This document shows, piece by piece, positions 33,258 to 42,337 of a stretch of DNA of 64,000 bases. The DNA is taken from NCBI RefSeq assembly GCF_000008205.1, contig NC_007295.1:124001-188000 (forward strand), written 5' to 3'. Made by a program: the position numbers and the translations under genes. How positions within the stretch are numbered: the first letter of the stretch is position 1; each line of letters begins with the position of its first letter. This DNA is from Mesomycoplasma hyopneumoniae J (lineage in GTDB: Bacteria; Bacillota_I; Bacilli_A; Mycoplasmatales; Metamycoplasmataceae). Under the pieces are notes generated by a model. That model saw only the letters and a list, made by a program, of their open reading frames with translations. It did no database searches and was not told the DNA's origin.

Positions 33258-33927
33258 CGTTATCCGATCAGGCGGGTTAAAGGTTTCAGCTTTTATTTTA
33301 ATTATTGGAATGTTTTCTTTTAATTTATTTAATATTTTTGCTTCTTTTAGCCAAAATGATTTATTGTGAATTAGATGTATATTTTACTTTTTCTTAACCT
33401 CTCCAGTACTTTATATTGTTACTAAATATTTTCGATTTATCAAAAAATATAAAAGTGAAGCTTTAGTCTTATCCGATCAAGAATTTACTGAAAAATATTA
33501 TAAACTTGTAACAAAACCTTTAAGATACACGCGTTTTAATGCGATAATTCGGGATTTAGAAGAATTTAATGAAACAATTGAGGATGAAACTCAAAAAAAA
33601 CAAATCTTATTTAGAGCTCACTATCGAATTTTTATTTTAGAAGCTTTGGTAATTTTAATTGGTTTGGTTTTGTTTTTGCTTTGAATTAGTTTGACTGAAG
33701 CTAGTCTAATAAATTTAAGTGTTCTTCCAAAGGAATACGATAAAAATCATTCACTTCGAGGCGCTTTTTCATCTATTATTTTTTCTTTTTTATTATTATT
33801 TTTAATTATCATTAGCGTTTTTACAAGAAATTTTTTACATTATATTTCAAGTAATCTTCTTAGATATTCCATTAAAACTATTTTTGATTACTATAAAAAA
33901 TCACCGTGACGTTTTTTTATGAAATAG
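33226..33927 (+). CDS. Cassette copy 2, four-helix membrane partner
   Basis: A 233-residue membrane protein, paralogue of the one at 30852, with hydrophobic hairpins at about residues 15-70 and 130-205 and a charged middle loop. The start ATG lies inside the preceding gene with AGGAAAAA as a possible ribosome-binding site. Shared landmarks with its paralogue: EFTEKYYKLVTKP, IRDLEEFNE, FRAHYRIFILE and FTRNFLHYISSNLL. Divergence from copy 1 is greater than in the N-terminal half of the partner genes, suggesting it co-varies with the variable C-terminal domain. Confidence 0.78.
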
Positions 33928-34015
33928 TAATAATGAATAATCAAAAAACACTTTAATATAAAGGATAATTTGTAATTGCTTTTTTCTTCTCCTAAATAAA
34001 AATATTATAAAAAAT

Positions 34016-34043
34016 AAAAACTCCAATAATTTTGGAGTTTTTT
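34016..34043. terminator. Bidirectional terminator between cassette and rpmB
   Basis: AAAAACTCCAA, 5-base loop, TTGGAGTTTTTT. Serves the cassette on the plus strand and rpmB on the minus strand. A copy of the dispersed ACTTTAATATAAAGG element lies at 33943-33970. Confidence 0.82.
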
Positions 34044-34091
34044 AAATTCAATCGCTTTTTTTTAAAATTTCTAATTTTATGAACTTAAATT

Positions 34092-34286
34092 TTAAACGTG
34101 ACCTCATTTACGTAATGTTTTTTTAGTTTTTGCTGATACTTTAAGTCGAATTTTTTTTCCTGAGGCTGTTTTTAGTGTTATTTGTTGTAAATTAAGGTTA
34201 AATTTCCTTTTTGTTGCATTTAGAGCATGCGAGCGATTATTTCCACTTAATGGTCCGCGGTGAGAAATTTGGTCTTTTCTTGCCAT
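34092..34286 (-). CDS. rpmB: Ribosomal protein L28
   Basis: A 64-residue 50S protein: [20 protein letters not shown] with the conserved SG(N)xxSHA motif, KRKFNLNLQ, and a Trp read from UGA near the C-terminus. Normal size. It stands alone downstream of rplT. Confidence 0.95.
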
Positions 34287-34341
34287 TTTTACTCCTAAAA
34301 ATTTAATTTTAAAATTTGCGCTGCCTAAATTAGAAGATTAT

Positions 34342-34695
34342 TTAAGCAGATTTTGCAATTGCTAATTTAACGATATTTTCGAAATCACTTTGGTGATGAA
34401 TTGCCATTTCGGCTAGCATTTTTCGGTTAATTTCGATATTTGATTGCTTAATTTTATGCATTAATTGCGAATAAGAAATCCCTTGGTTGCGCGCTGCTGC
34501 ATTAATTCGACTAATCCATAATTTACGAAAATCTCGTTTTCGCTGTTTTCGATCACGAAAAGCATAAGTTCAGGATTTAACTACTGCCTGTTTTGCTGTT
34601 TTAAAACCAATCGATTTATGCCCTCAATAGCCTTTTGCTAATTTTAATCAACGGCGACGACGCTGACGTGTTATACTTCCGCCTTTAACTCTCAT
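34342..34695 (-). CDS. rplT: Ribosomal protein L20
   Basis: A 117-residue 50S assembly protein: [46 protein letters not shown] and [17 protein letters not shown]. Several Trp are UGA-coded, which breaks the frame under the standard code. Third gene of infC-rpmI-rplT; in Firmicutes L20 represses this operon through the leader. Confidence 0.97.
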
Positions 34696-34739
34696 TTAAA
34701 ATATCCTTTCTTTTTATGTATTTTTCTTAAAAGTGTTTT

Positions 34740-34934
34740 TTAAATTAATTTTTTTAGTCTTTTAAAATCAGAATTATTCATTAAAGTTGATTTTCTTGAT
34801 TGACGTTTTTGTTTTGTTGTTTTACTTTGAGCGAGATGTGAACGATAAGCATGGCCATGTTTAACTTTTCCTGTTCCCGTTACTTTTATCCTTTTTTTTA
34901 ATGCTGATTTTGTTTTAAATTTGATTTTAGACAT
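34740..34934 (-). CDS. rpmI: Ribosomal protein L35
   Basis: A 64-residue basic 50S protein, [20 protein letters not shown] then [18 protein letters not shown]. It overlaps the infC stop by 8 bases, indicating coupled translation. Confidence 0.97.
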   Translation of the reverse strand: MSKIKFKTKSALKKRIKVTGTGKVKHGHAYRSHLAQSKTTKQKRQSRKSTLMNNSDFKRLKKLI

Positions 34935-35583
34935 TCTCTTCTTCCTCTTTTTTTTGTTTTTCGTATTCGAGTAATTCTTTTAGTTGTTTTGCTGAAATGA
35001 ATTTTGGGAGTTTTTTGCGATCACGTTCAAGATGCATAACTAAAAAGTTTCCATTTTGTGAAATTTCTTTACTTTTTTTAGCAATATATTTTAACTGATC
35101 ATAAAAGATATCAAGTGTTTTTCTGCCTTGATCAACCCTAGTAATTTCACGACCGCGGAAACGAAGGGCAATTTTAACACGATCACCATCAAGAATAAAT
35201 TCACGAGCTTTTTTCGATTTAACTAATATATCCTGGAAATTTATATTAAAACTAACGCGAATTTCACGATTATTAGTAAAAGATTGCTTTTCTTTTTCTT
35301 CTTTTTTTTTCTTTTTTATATCATAACGAAATTTACCATAGTCAAGAATTTTTGCAATTGGAACTTTTTGAATTTGATTATCTTTAGTTTTAACTTCCTT
35401 AATCGAAATTAAAACTAAATCAAGACCTTTGGATTTAGCTAACTCAATTGCTTCTTTTGTTGCGATTTTCCCAATTTTTTCATTATCAGTTCCAACTAAA
35501 AAAATGTTGGGAAAAAGTATATTTTCGTTAATTTGGTGGTCTTGTAATGGTTTTTTCTGGAAAGGGGGTCTGTGATTCAAAAT
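34927..35583 (-). CDS. infC: Translation initiation factor IF-3, non-ATG start
   Basis: A 217-218-residue factor that binds the 30S subunit and checks initiation codons. The N-terminal domain has [20 protein letters not shown] and [11 protein letters not shown]; the linker is Lys-rich; the C-terminal domain has KEIRVSF-like [14 protein letters not shown] and ALRFRGREI. An in-frame TAA lies three codons above MNHRPPF, and no ATG is available there, so initiation must use ATT (35583-35581) or TTG just after it. GGAG lies about 10 bases before the ATT, favouring it. Rare initiation codons allow IF-3 autoregulation, as in E. coli (AUU). Confidence 0.92.
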   Translation of the reverse strand: MLNHRPPFQKKPLQDHQINENILFPNIFLVGTDNEKIGKIATKEAIELAKSKGLDLVLISIKEVKTKDNQIQKVPIAKILDYGKFRYDIKKKKKEEKEKQSFTNNREIRVSFNINFQDILVKSKKAREFILDGDRVKIALRFRGREITRVDQGRKTLDIFYDQLKYIAKKSKEISQNGNFLVMHLERDRKKLPKFISAKQLKELLEYEKQKKEEEENV

Positions 35584-35773
35584 TTAAGTTTTACTCCATT
35601 TTAGATCGTTTAGTAAATTTTTTTTTAAAAAAATTTACTAAAAAACGAATTTAATTTTAATTTTGGACAAAAAAATAATAATTTTTGTTTGTCAGGTAAA
35701 CCCAAGATCACTAACATCTTCAGGTGAGATATTATCTACTTTCTGCAAATAAAAATTTGCATATTATATTATA
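35584..35773 (-). promoter_or_regulatory. infC-rpmI-rplT promoter and structured leader
   Basis: Overlapping TATAAT boxes at about 35763-35773 begin an approximately 170-nt leader. Visible stems in order: TGCAAAT/ATTTGCA; ACCTGAAGAT/ATCTTGGGT with loop GTTAGTG; GACAAA/TTTGTC; and TTTAGTAAATT/AATTTACTAAA close to infC. This is the place where L20 autogenous control acts in Firmicutes, but the specific binding site is not proven here. Confidence 0.6.
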
Positions 35774-35809
35774 CAGGAAAAACAAAAAAAATATTAAAAA
35801 AATAAAAAA

Positions 35810-37246
35810 TTAATAAACAAATTGTACCATTTTTTCGTTTTCTACCACTAAAAATGTATCACCTTTTTCAACCCCAAAGGGTTCTAATACATTTCTTGCT
35901 AGACTAAAATCATTTTTAATTGCTGTAAATTCAGAAATTGAGTTAATTGAGACAAAAACGGAGGATGTAATTCCAAAACCATTAATTAATTTTTCATTAT
36001 TAATCACGCCAATTACGGCTGTATTTGGTCTAAATTTTGCAATTTCCCTTAAAAGTTGGCCAGTTCGAGATAACACTACTGTGTATTTTATTTCTTTTTC
36101 ATAGGCTAAATGCGCTAATTTATGGGCTATTTTTGCTCTTAGTCCCCTTGAATTTTCCGTAATTACTGCCAGTTGCTTTGCATAAAAAAGTTTGTTATAA
36201 AATTCTTTTTCTGCTCTTTTATTAATAACTGCCATTACCTGAACTGACTCGATTGGGAACTGACCCTGGGCAGATTCACCAGATAGCATTGTCGCATCCG
36301 CGCCTAATTCAGTTGCTCAATAGACATCAGTTACTTCTGCTCTTGTTGGTTGGGATGATTTCTCCATTGAATCAAGCATTTGCGTTGCAACTACAACAGT
36401 TTTACCGGCAAAACGACATTTGCGAATAATTCTTTTTTGTTGAAATGGAACTTCTTCATAAGGCACTTCAAGACCTAGATCGCCACGGGCAATCATAATT
36501 CCATCCGATAATTCAATAATTTCATCAATATTTTCAAGACCAAGTCTTGACTCAATTTTGGAGATAATCTGGATATGTCCGCCGCCGTTTTGATCTAAAA
36601 GTGTGCGTAATTCACGGACATTTTCACCTGAATTAACAAAGGATGCAGCTATATAATTAACATTTTCATTAATCCCGAAAAGAATATCATCAATATCTTT
36701 TTGGGATAAAAAGGGTAAGGAAAATGCTACACCGGGTAAATTTAGTCGCTTATTTGACTTTAAAATATGTGAATTTTTAGTTCTAACTACAACTTTTCCG
36801 GGCTCAATTTCGATTACAACTGATTGTAATTTTCCATCATCAAATAAAATTTTATCACCGATTTTTAGATCCTTATCAATTTGATGAGAAACAGTAATTA
36901 TTTGGGCTGTTCCTTGAAAATTTTGATAAGAATCTGAATCTGTTAGGACAGTTAAACGTTGGTTTGCAAGGATTTTTTGGGAGCCTTCTAAAATTTTGCC
37001 AATGCGAATTTCGGGTCCTTTTGTATCTAACATAATTGAAATTGGAATCTTAAGTTCATTAGAAAGCTTCCGGGCGCTGTCAAATTTTTGTTTTTGCTCT
37101 TGATAATTTCCATGGGAAAAATTTGCCCGAATTACACTAACCCCAGATAGTACTAATTTTTTTAGGACCTCATAATCCTGCGTTGAAGGGCCAATTGTTG
37201 CGATTATTTTTGTTCTTTTTGAAATATAATTTTTCATATCGTTCAT
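35810..37246 (-). CDS. pyk: Pyruvate kinase
   Basis: A 478-residue glycolytic enzyme making pyruvate and ATP. Signatures: [33 protein letters not shown], the catalytic [36 protein letters not shown], and [20 protein letters not shown]. The C-terminal regulatory domain is present. Only UGA-Trp interrupts it. TATAAT lies about 70 bases upstream (37317-37322). Confidence 0.97.
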
Positions 37247-37341
37247 TTTTTTGATGGCAACTTTCTCGTATTTTGTATTTTGAAATGGTTTAAAAAGTGC
37301 AAATTAATTAATAATAATTATAACTAAAATTAAGAAATTTA

Positions 37342-38133
37342 CTAATAAATTTCTACTATTTTTTTAAAAAAAACATTTCCTAGAGCATCAAATTGCATTC
37401 TCTGAGTCATTTTAGACTTATTTATGAAGATCTCATAGTGTTTTTTGCCTTGATTTTCGGGAATAATGAGGTTAATTGTTTCTAAATTTTCCCAATTAAA
37501 TGATAACAAAATTTGCATAAGAGACAAATTTTTAATTTCAAGTTTAAAACTATTATCAAATTTATCAAAATTATTTAAAAAATCAAATTTAAATTTATAA
37601 AAATCAAAGATTTCTTCACCATTTTTAGCACTAAAACTAGCGAAAATATCGACCTGTTTTGGTGAGTTCCCGACAAAGGCATATGTATTAACACTAATAT
37701 TTTCAAAATGAAATTCAAGTTTTTCAAGCAAATTATCTGCAAAACAATCAGAGGCAATTTCTGAAATTGTACTTGGAATTATAAGGTTTTTTATTTTATT
37801 ATTAGCAAAAACAGAGCTATTTAACTTACGAATCCCCTTTGGAAATTCGATTTTTTTGACCATATTGGACTCAAAAGCTGAATCCAAAATTGTTTCTAGA
37901 TTAGCGCCAAAAACAATTTTTTCAATTTTATTTAGCATAAAAGCTGACTCGCCAATTTTTAATAGCGAGTCAGGTAAAATCAATTTTTTTATTTCCAAAT
38001 CCATTCCCGAAAAGGCAAAATCAGCAATTTCTTCAAAATTCAAAGAGGATAAATCAAGAATTTTTCCCGAAAAAAATTCTTGGTTTTTAATAATTTTAAT
38101 TGCGATTTCACGGTTAAGTAGTAAAAACTGCAC
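37342..38133 (-). CDS. BspA-type leucine-rich-repeat protein
   Basis: 263 residues with at least five tandem LRR_5-like units at about residues 35-150, each resembling IKKLILPDSLLKIGESAFML or IEKIVFGANLETILDSAFES. Start is GTG with an AGGAAAAA site; no ATG fits. No signal peptide is visible, so the location is unclear, although BspA-like repeats elsewhere occur in surface proteins. The C-terminal 110 residues lack repeats. It diverges from the double-glycine-type peptide gene across 74 bases. Confidence 0.75.
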   Translation of the reverse strand: MQFLLLNREIAIKIIKNQEFFSGKILDLSSLNFEEIADFAFSGMDLEIKKLILPDSLLKIGESAFMLNKIEKIVFGANLETILDSAFESNMVKKIEFPKGIRKLNSSVFANNKIKNLIIPSTISEIASDCFADNLLEKLEFHFENISVNTYAFVGNSPKQVDIFASFSAKNGEEIFDFYKFKFDFLNNFDKFDNSFKLEIKNLSLMQILLSFNWENLETINLIIPENQGKKHYEIFINKSKMTQRMQFDALGNVFFKKIVEIY

Positions 38134-38207
38134 TTTTTTCCTAATTTTTTCCTTTTTTTAACTAATTTGGTTTTTTTACTTAATATTGACTGAAAGGAGG
38201 TTGAGAG

Positions 38208-38483
38208 ATGAAAAACCAACCAAATCAAAATTTAGTTAAATTAAGCGAGAAAGACAAAACTGAGAATGGAGGAGCTGGAGTTCTTGCAGGAATTTCTGGT
38301 CTTGCAACAGCAATTTCAAAATTAACTCCTGCAATTCTCGGAATTGCTTCGATTTATCGAACTTTTACCACCGGTTCAGGTGAGATAAAAGCCGATGGAA
38401 ATACTGTTAAATGAGATGATTCAAAAATGGCTAAAGCAGAAACTGAAAAAGTTGGAAAACAGCCAATTTACTTTATTTATTAG
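38208..38483 (+). CDS. 91-aa peptide with double-glycine-type leader
   Basis: Residues 1-22 are polar and end in LVKLSEKDKTENGG, which resembles the LSxxEL..GG leader of peptides cut by C39-peptidase ABC exporters. The following segment AGVLAGISGLATAISKLTPA then ILGIASIYRTF is Gly/Ala-rich and amphipathic, followed by a polar tail ending QPIYFIY. A UGA-Trp at residue 69 must be read through. AAAGGAGGT, 7 bases before the ATG, is one of the strongest ribosome-binding sites in the window. No exporter is nearby, and it could instead be a small membrane or lipoprotein-like peptide. Confidence 0.65.
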
Positions 38484-38511
38484 TTAAGAAAAATTACTAT
38501 TTTTCAGGCTA

Positions 38512-39582
38512 TTATTTATATATTAACTCTTGATGTTCTTTTTGGCCATATTCAAGAATGAAAGCTTCGATTAGATCAACTGCGGCTTTAATATCTGATA
38601 AACTAATTAGACCATAAGTTGAATGGAGGTAACGCTGGGGAACAGAAATACTTACTGTTGGGGTCCCATAACCTGAATATTGTAATTTTTCAGCATCAGT
38701 TCCCCCTCCTTGTGAAACATAACGATAAATCGGGATGTTTCTTTCCTTGGCAATCCTAAAAAGAATTTCAACTAACCGTGGGTCCATTAAAGCGCCTCCA
38801 TCGGCAATATCAATTGCCACTCCTGCACCTAGTTTTTGAACACCAGGAATTGCGCCTTCAGTATCATGGGATGCTCCTGTATCGATTGCAAAAGCAACAT
38901 CAGCATTAATCATTTTTGCAACCATTTTTGCCCCACGGGAACCAACTTCTTCTTGGACAGTTCCTACTAAAATCGGATTAGATTTTAATTCCTTATTATA
39001 TAATCGATGTGCTAATTCATCAATGACAACCACGCCTGCGCGGTTGTCAATTGCTTTTGATGCAAAAAAATCTTGATTTTGCATCAAAAAACTAGGATTA
39101 TTAAAATAAATTCGATTACCAATTTCAACACCTAAATCCTGAGCTTCTTTTTTAGATCTAAAACCAAAATCAAAAAAAAGATCCTTTACTAGTAAGGCTT
39201 TTTCAATTTTAGATCTCTCCATAATATGAATTGAAGTATGCCCAGCAACCCCAAAAAACTCCTGACCTGATGAACTAATTAACTTAAATCTTGCCCCTAT
39301 TACCGCATTTCCTCAAATTCCGCCAATTGATTTAACCTTGATAAAACCTTTTTCAGTAATATCTAAAACGATAAAACCAACTTCATCCATATGCGCGGCA
39401 ATGACTACTTTAGGTCCAGAATTTGGATTTTTTTTCTGCATAATTAAGGAACCAAAACCATCACGAGAATAGACAAGATCAAGTTTTTCTGTTGATCTTT
39501 TTAATTCAGCAACAACTTCATCCTCATAACGCGACATACCATCAATGTCGCAATATTTTTTCATTTTTTCTAATATTGACAT
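38512..39582 (-). CDS. M42 glutamyl aminopeptidase
   Basis: A 356-residue dinuclear metallopeptidase removing N-terminal residues from peptides. Metal ligands and catalytic residues are visible: AAHMDEVGF (His-x-Asp), ASKAIDNRAG (bridging Asp), GTVQEEVGSRG (catalytic Glu-Glu), FAIDTGASHD and the final YLHSTYG (His). The size and motifs match the family. The M. hyopneumoniae member is reported as a glutamyl aminopeptidase that also sits on the surface and binds heparin and plasminogen; that second role is known for the orthologue and is not shown by this sequence. Confidence 0.92.
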
Positions 39583-39633
39583 TTAAAAAATCCTTTCTTT
39601 TATGATATAATTTAGAAAATTATACACTTTTTT

Positions 39634-40224
39634 TTATAAATTCCAATTAATTTCTAATCGTTTTTTTTCTTTTAAAAAATCGTTAATTTTGCGGAAAACC
39701 ATAGAATTTTTAAGCGATTTGGCGAAACTAAAAGGCGAAGGATGTGAATAGGCAAAAACTTTTTGCTTTTCAAGGTTAATATTTTTAACTGCTAATTTTG
39801 CTTTTTTACCCAATAATAAAAAAACAATATCAACTTTATTTTTTACAATAAAGTTGATTAAGTTAGAACTAAAAACCTCCCATCCAATATTTTTATGTGA
39901 ATTGGGACTGGATTTTCGCACGGTTAAAACGTGATTAAGTAATAAAACGCCTTGTTTTGCCCAGTTTTCAAGATTCCCGTTTTCTTTTGAAAAGTTTGGG
40001 TAGGCATTTTTTATCTCCAAAAATAAATTTCGAAGTGAAGGGGGCAAAATTTTTGTTCTTGTTGAAAAAGCAAGTCCATCGGCTTGACCTTTTTTATGAT
40101 AAGGATCCTGGCCAATAATAACAATTTTTAGAGTTGCAAAATTTGTTAATTCAATTGCGCGAAATAAAGCTTTTTTATTTGGAAAAACTTGATATTTTTC
40201 ATATTCTTCATCGAGTTTTTCCAT
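39634..40224 (-). CDS. ung: Uracil-DNA glycosylase; frame break near 5' end
   Basis: Excises uracil from DNA. Active-site motif IIGQDPYHKKGQADGLAFS holds the catalytic Asp; GVLLLNHVLTVR and SHPSPFS (catalytic His) follow. The ATG used here leaves out residues SKKAYFQKL immediately upstream, which match the conserved Ung N-terminus (E..KPYF..L) and are in the same open frame with no ATG. The natural-looking start, ATG at about 40303 (12 bases after a TATAAT), is out of frame by one base across a run of seven A on the plus strand at 40260-40266. The gene may therefore be frameshifted, slippage-controlled, or started at a weaker codon. Confidence 0.9.
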   Translation of the reverse strand: MEKLDEEYEKYQVFPNKKALFRAIELTNFATLKIVIIGQDPYHKKGQADGLAFSTRTKILPPSLRNLFLEIKNAYPNFSKENGNLENWAKQGVLLLNHVLTVRKSSPNSHKNIGWEVFSSNLINFIVKNKVDIVFLLLGKKAKLAVKNINLEKQKVFAYSHPSPFSFAKSLKNSMVFRKINDFLKEKKRLEINWNL

Positions 40225-40348
40225 TAATTTTTGAAAATATGCTTTTTTAGACTCATTATAAAAAAAGCTTTCAAACTTAGTTTTGATTCCATTTTCAAAA
40301 ATTATAGCAAGAAAAAAATTTTTTTATTGCTTTTTTTAGAGAAAATGC

Positions 40349-40416
40349 TATAATTTTAGCGTTTATTCAAACCATCTCATACCAAAAAGGTTTAAATCTG
40401 AAAATTCAGTACCTTT
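40349..40416 (+). promoter_or_regulatory. rplU-rpmA promoter and leader hairpin
   Basis: ATGCTATAAT (-10 at 40349-40354), then a leader with nested stems AAAGGT/ACCTTT (40386-40416) enclosing CTGAA/TTCAG. The position and size fit a ribosomal-protein L21-type leader, but this is not proven. An AAGGAGAA site precedes the ATG. Confidence 0.6.
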
Positions 40417-40442
40417 AGGAAAAAAATCATAAGGAGAAGCTT

Positions 40443-40742
40443 ATGTTTGCAATTATTAAAACCGGTGGTAGACAACTTAAAGTTGAAAAAGATCAAACAA
40501 TTTTTGTCGAAAAAATCGACAAAAACGAGGGAGAAACTATAACTTTTACTGATATTTTATTTATTAATGGTAAAATTGGTACTCCTTATGTTGAAAATGC
40601 CAGTGTTACTGGTATTATTGAAAAACAAGGAAAAGCAAAAAAAATTGTTGTCTACCGCCATAATCCAAAATCTACCCATAAAAGAAAATTAGGGCACCGC
40701 CAACTATTTACAAAAGTAAAAATCACGGAATTGAAAGGATAA
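40443..40742 (+). CDS. rplU: Ribosomal protein L21
   Basis: A 99-residue 50S protein: MFAIIKTGGRQLKVEKDQ at the N-terminus, GTPYVENASVTG centrally and KSTHKRKLGHRQLFTKVKI at the C-terminus. Full length. First gene of rplU-rpmA, 8 bases before rpmA. Confidence 0.97.
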   Translation: MFAIIKTGGRQLKVEKDQTIFVEKIDKNEGETITFTDILFINGKIGTPYVENASVTGIIEKQGKAKKIVVYRHNPKSTHKRKLGHRQLFTKVKITELKG

Positions 40743-40750
40743 TTTAAAAA

Positions 40751-41005
40751 ATGGCAAAGACCAAAGCAGGTGGTTCGACCAAAAATGGCCGTGATTCGGC
40801 TGGGCGAAGATTGGGACAAAAAATTGGTGATGGCCAATTTGCTCTTACAGGTTCAATCATTTATCGCCAAAGAGGAACGAGAATTTATCCAGGTAAAAAT
40901 GTTGGAATTGGCAATGATGATAGTTTATTTGCCCTTGTTGATGGAATTGTTAAATTCCAAAAAATAAGAAAACGCAAATACGCAACAGTAGTAATGGCTA
41001 AATAA
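40751..41005 (+). CDS. rpmA: Ribosomal protein L27
   Basis: An 84-residue 50S protein near the peptidyl-transferase centre: [20 protein letters not shown] then [17 protein letters not shown]. It starts directly with the mature-type sequence, so the Firmicutes N-terminal extension cleaved by Prp is absent. No frame conflicts. Confidence 0.97.
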   Translation: MAKTKAGGSTKNGRDSAGRRLGQKIGDGQFALTGSIIYRQRGTRIYPGKNVGIGNDDSLFALVDGIVKFQKIRKRKYATVVMAK

Positions 41006-41032
41006 TTATTGTCTAAAAAATTATTTTAAAAG

Positions 41033-41056
41033 AAGACACTTTTGTGTCTTTTTTTA
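41033..41056 (+). terminator. rplU-rpmA terminator
   Basis: AAGACAC, TTTT loop, GTGTCTTTTTTT. Beyond it, up to the hydrolase gene, are a dispersed ACTATAAATCAAGG element (41083-41110) and a hairpin TTGGTTTT/AAAACCAA (41186-41203); no gene is seen. Confidence 0.85.
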
Positions 41057-41261
41057 ATTGTTTAAAAATCAGAAAAATACTATAAATCAAGGAATAATTT
41101 AGTTAGGTAGTTTAATTTTTAAGTCTAAAAGCAAATAAATAATTATAATTAATAAAAATTTTAAATTATTTTAAAATAAGAAAATTTGGTTTTTAAAACC
41201 AAGTTTTTAATTTTCAAAAATTTAAAAACTTAGAAGTTGCTTTATAAAAAAACACTTGTTT

Positions 41262-42086
41262 TTATAGTGTTTTTTTTATAAAGTCACTAAAAATTTGATT
41301 AAAATATTCAGGATTTTCGCTATAAATTAAATGCCCTGTTTTAGGAATTATCTCTGTTTGAACCTTTGGAATTAGTGACTCAAAATATGTTTTTGTCTCT
41401 TGCTGTAATACAATTCCATCTCTTTGACCTAAAACTAAAAGTGTTGGGATTTTTATTGATTTTAGGGCTTGCTCAATTTGGTCCATCATATTATTTTTTA
41501 GCAGATTTTGTGCTAATGAAACAATATTAAAATTATTAAAATACTCGTAATTATAGAGACTTTTTGCTCATTTTAAATATTTAGGATCTTTATATTTTTC
41601 TTTGTCATATTCATAAATTGGCATAAATTCAAGCATTTCTTCTGGTGTTTTTGGAAAAAATTTTTCATAAAAAAAATCTTTTAGGGGTAAGTTTGCCTTA
41701 TTCATTGGTGCAATAAAAACAATTTTTACTATCATTTTAGGGATTCTTTTATAAATTAATGCTGCAATTGCTGCTCCCATCGAATGTCCGACTAAAATAA
41801 CCTCCTTTAAATTTAATTTTTTAATAAAACTAACTGTTAAATCCGCATAATATTCTAAATAAAGTTGGTCTTCGCTAGCTGGTGTTAAATTATTTCCAGG
41901 GAGAGTAAAACTATAATAATTTAGTGGGATTTTTTTACTTATTGAGTCAATTGTGCTTGAAAATACGTTATGATTTGAATTAAAACCATGACAAAAAACA
42001 ATATGAATTTTGCTAAAGGGATTCCTGTTAATTACAAAAGGGTAATTTCAATTATCTAAAATGTTATTACTTTGTGAATTTATCAT
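41262..42086 (-). CDS. Alpha/beta hydrolase (esterase/lipase-like)
   Basis: 274 residues with UGA as Trp. Alpha/beta-hydrolase landmarks: oxyanion HG motif VFCHGFNSNH, nucleophile elbow VGHSMGAA (Ser about residue 100), acid-strand LLVLGQRDGIV with the probable catalytic Asp, and GHLIYSENPE with the His. Predicted cytoplasmic, because no signal peptide is seen. Substrate unknown; mycoplasmas often carry several such esterase paralogues. A hairpin with a T-run overlaps the stop codon and may terminate it. Confidence 0.87.
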
Positions 42087-42208
42087 TGTATTTCCTTGTT
42101 TTTTCTTAATTTTTTTTATTTTAATTATATAATATTATTCTAATTTTTTTAGCATTAAATTTTTCCAAAAAAAATTAGAAAAAACTTTGGAAAATTCAAA
42201 AAATATGG

Positions 42209-42214
42209 TATAAT
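42209..42214 (+). promoter_or_regulatory. SRP RNA -10 box
   Basis: AAATATGGTATAAT, about 7 bases before the RNA 5' end. Confidence 0.7.
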
Positions 42215-42219
42215 TAATA

Positions 42220-42303
42220 TGCCACTAAAATAATAACCTTGTAACCTGGTCAGGATAGAAATATAGCAGCCATATCGAGAAGTGTTGTGTTTAGTGGTTT
42301 TTA
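42220..42303 (+). ncRNA. ffs: Signal recognition particle RNA (4.5S type)
   Basis: Short SRP RNA for co-translational membrane targeting. The 5' GCCACTAAA pairs with the 3' TTTAGTGG. The conserved apical core is present: GTAACCTGGTCAGGATAG, then AGCAGCCATAT, containing the GGTCAGG / AGCAGC Ffh-binding loops. About 84 nt, ending in TTTTT. Confidence 0.93.
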
Positions 42304-42337
42304 TATATATTTAATAAAAAAATAGGTAAAAATCACT

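Noticed and set aside
29763-33927. Insertion sequence or integrative element
   Set aside because: No transposase, integrase, terminal inverted repeats or target duplications are visible; it looks like a tandem duplication only.
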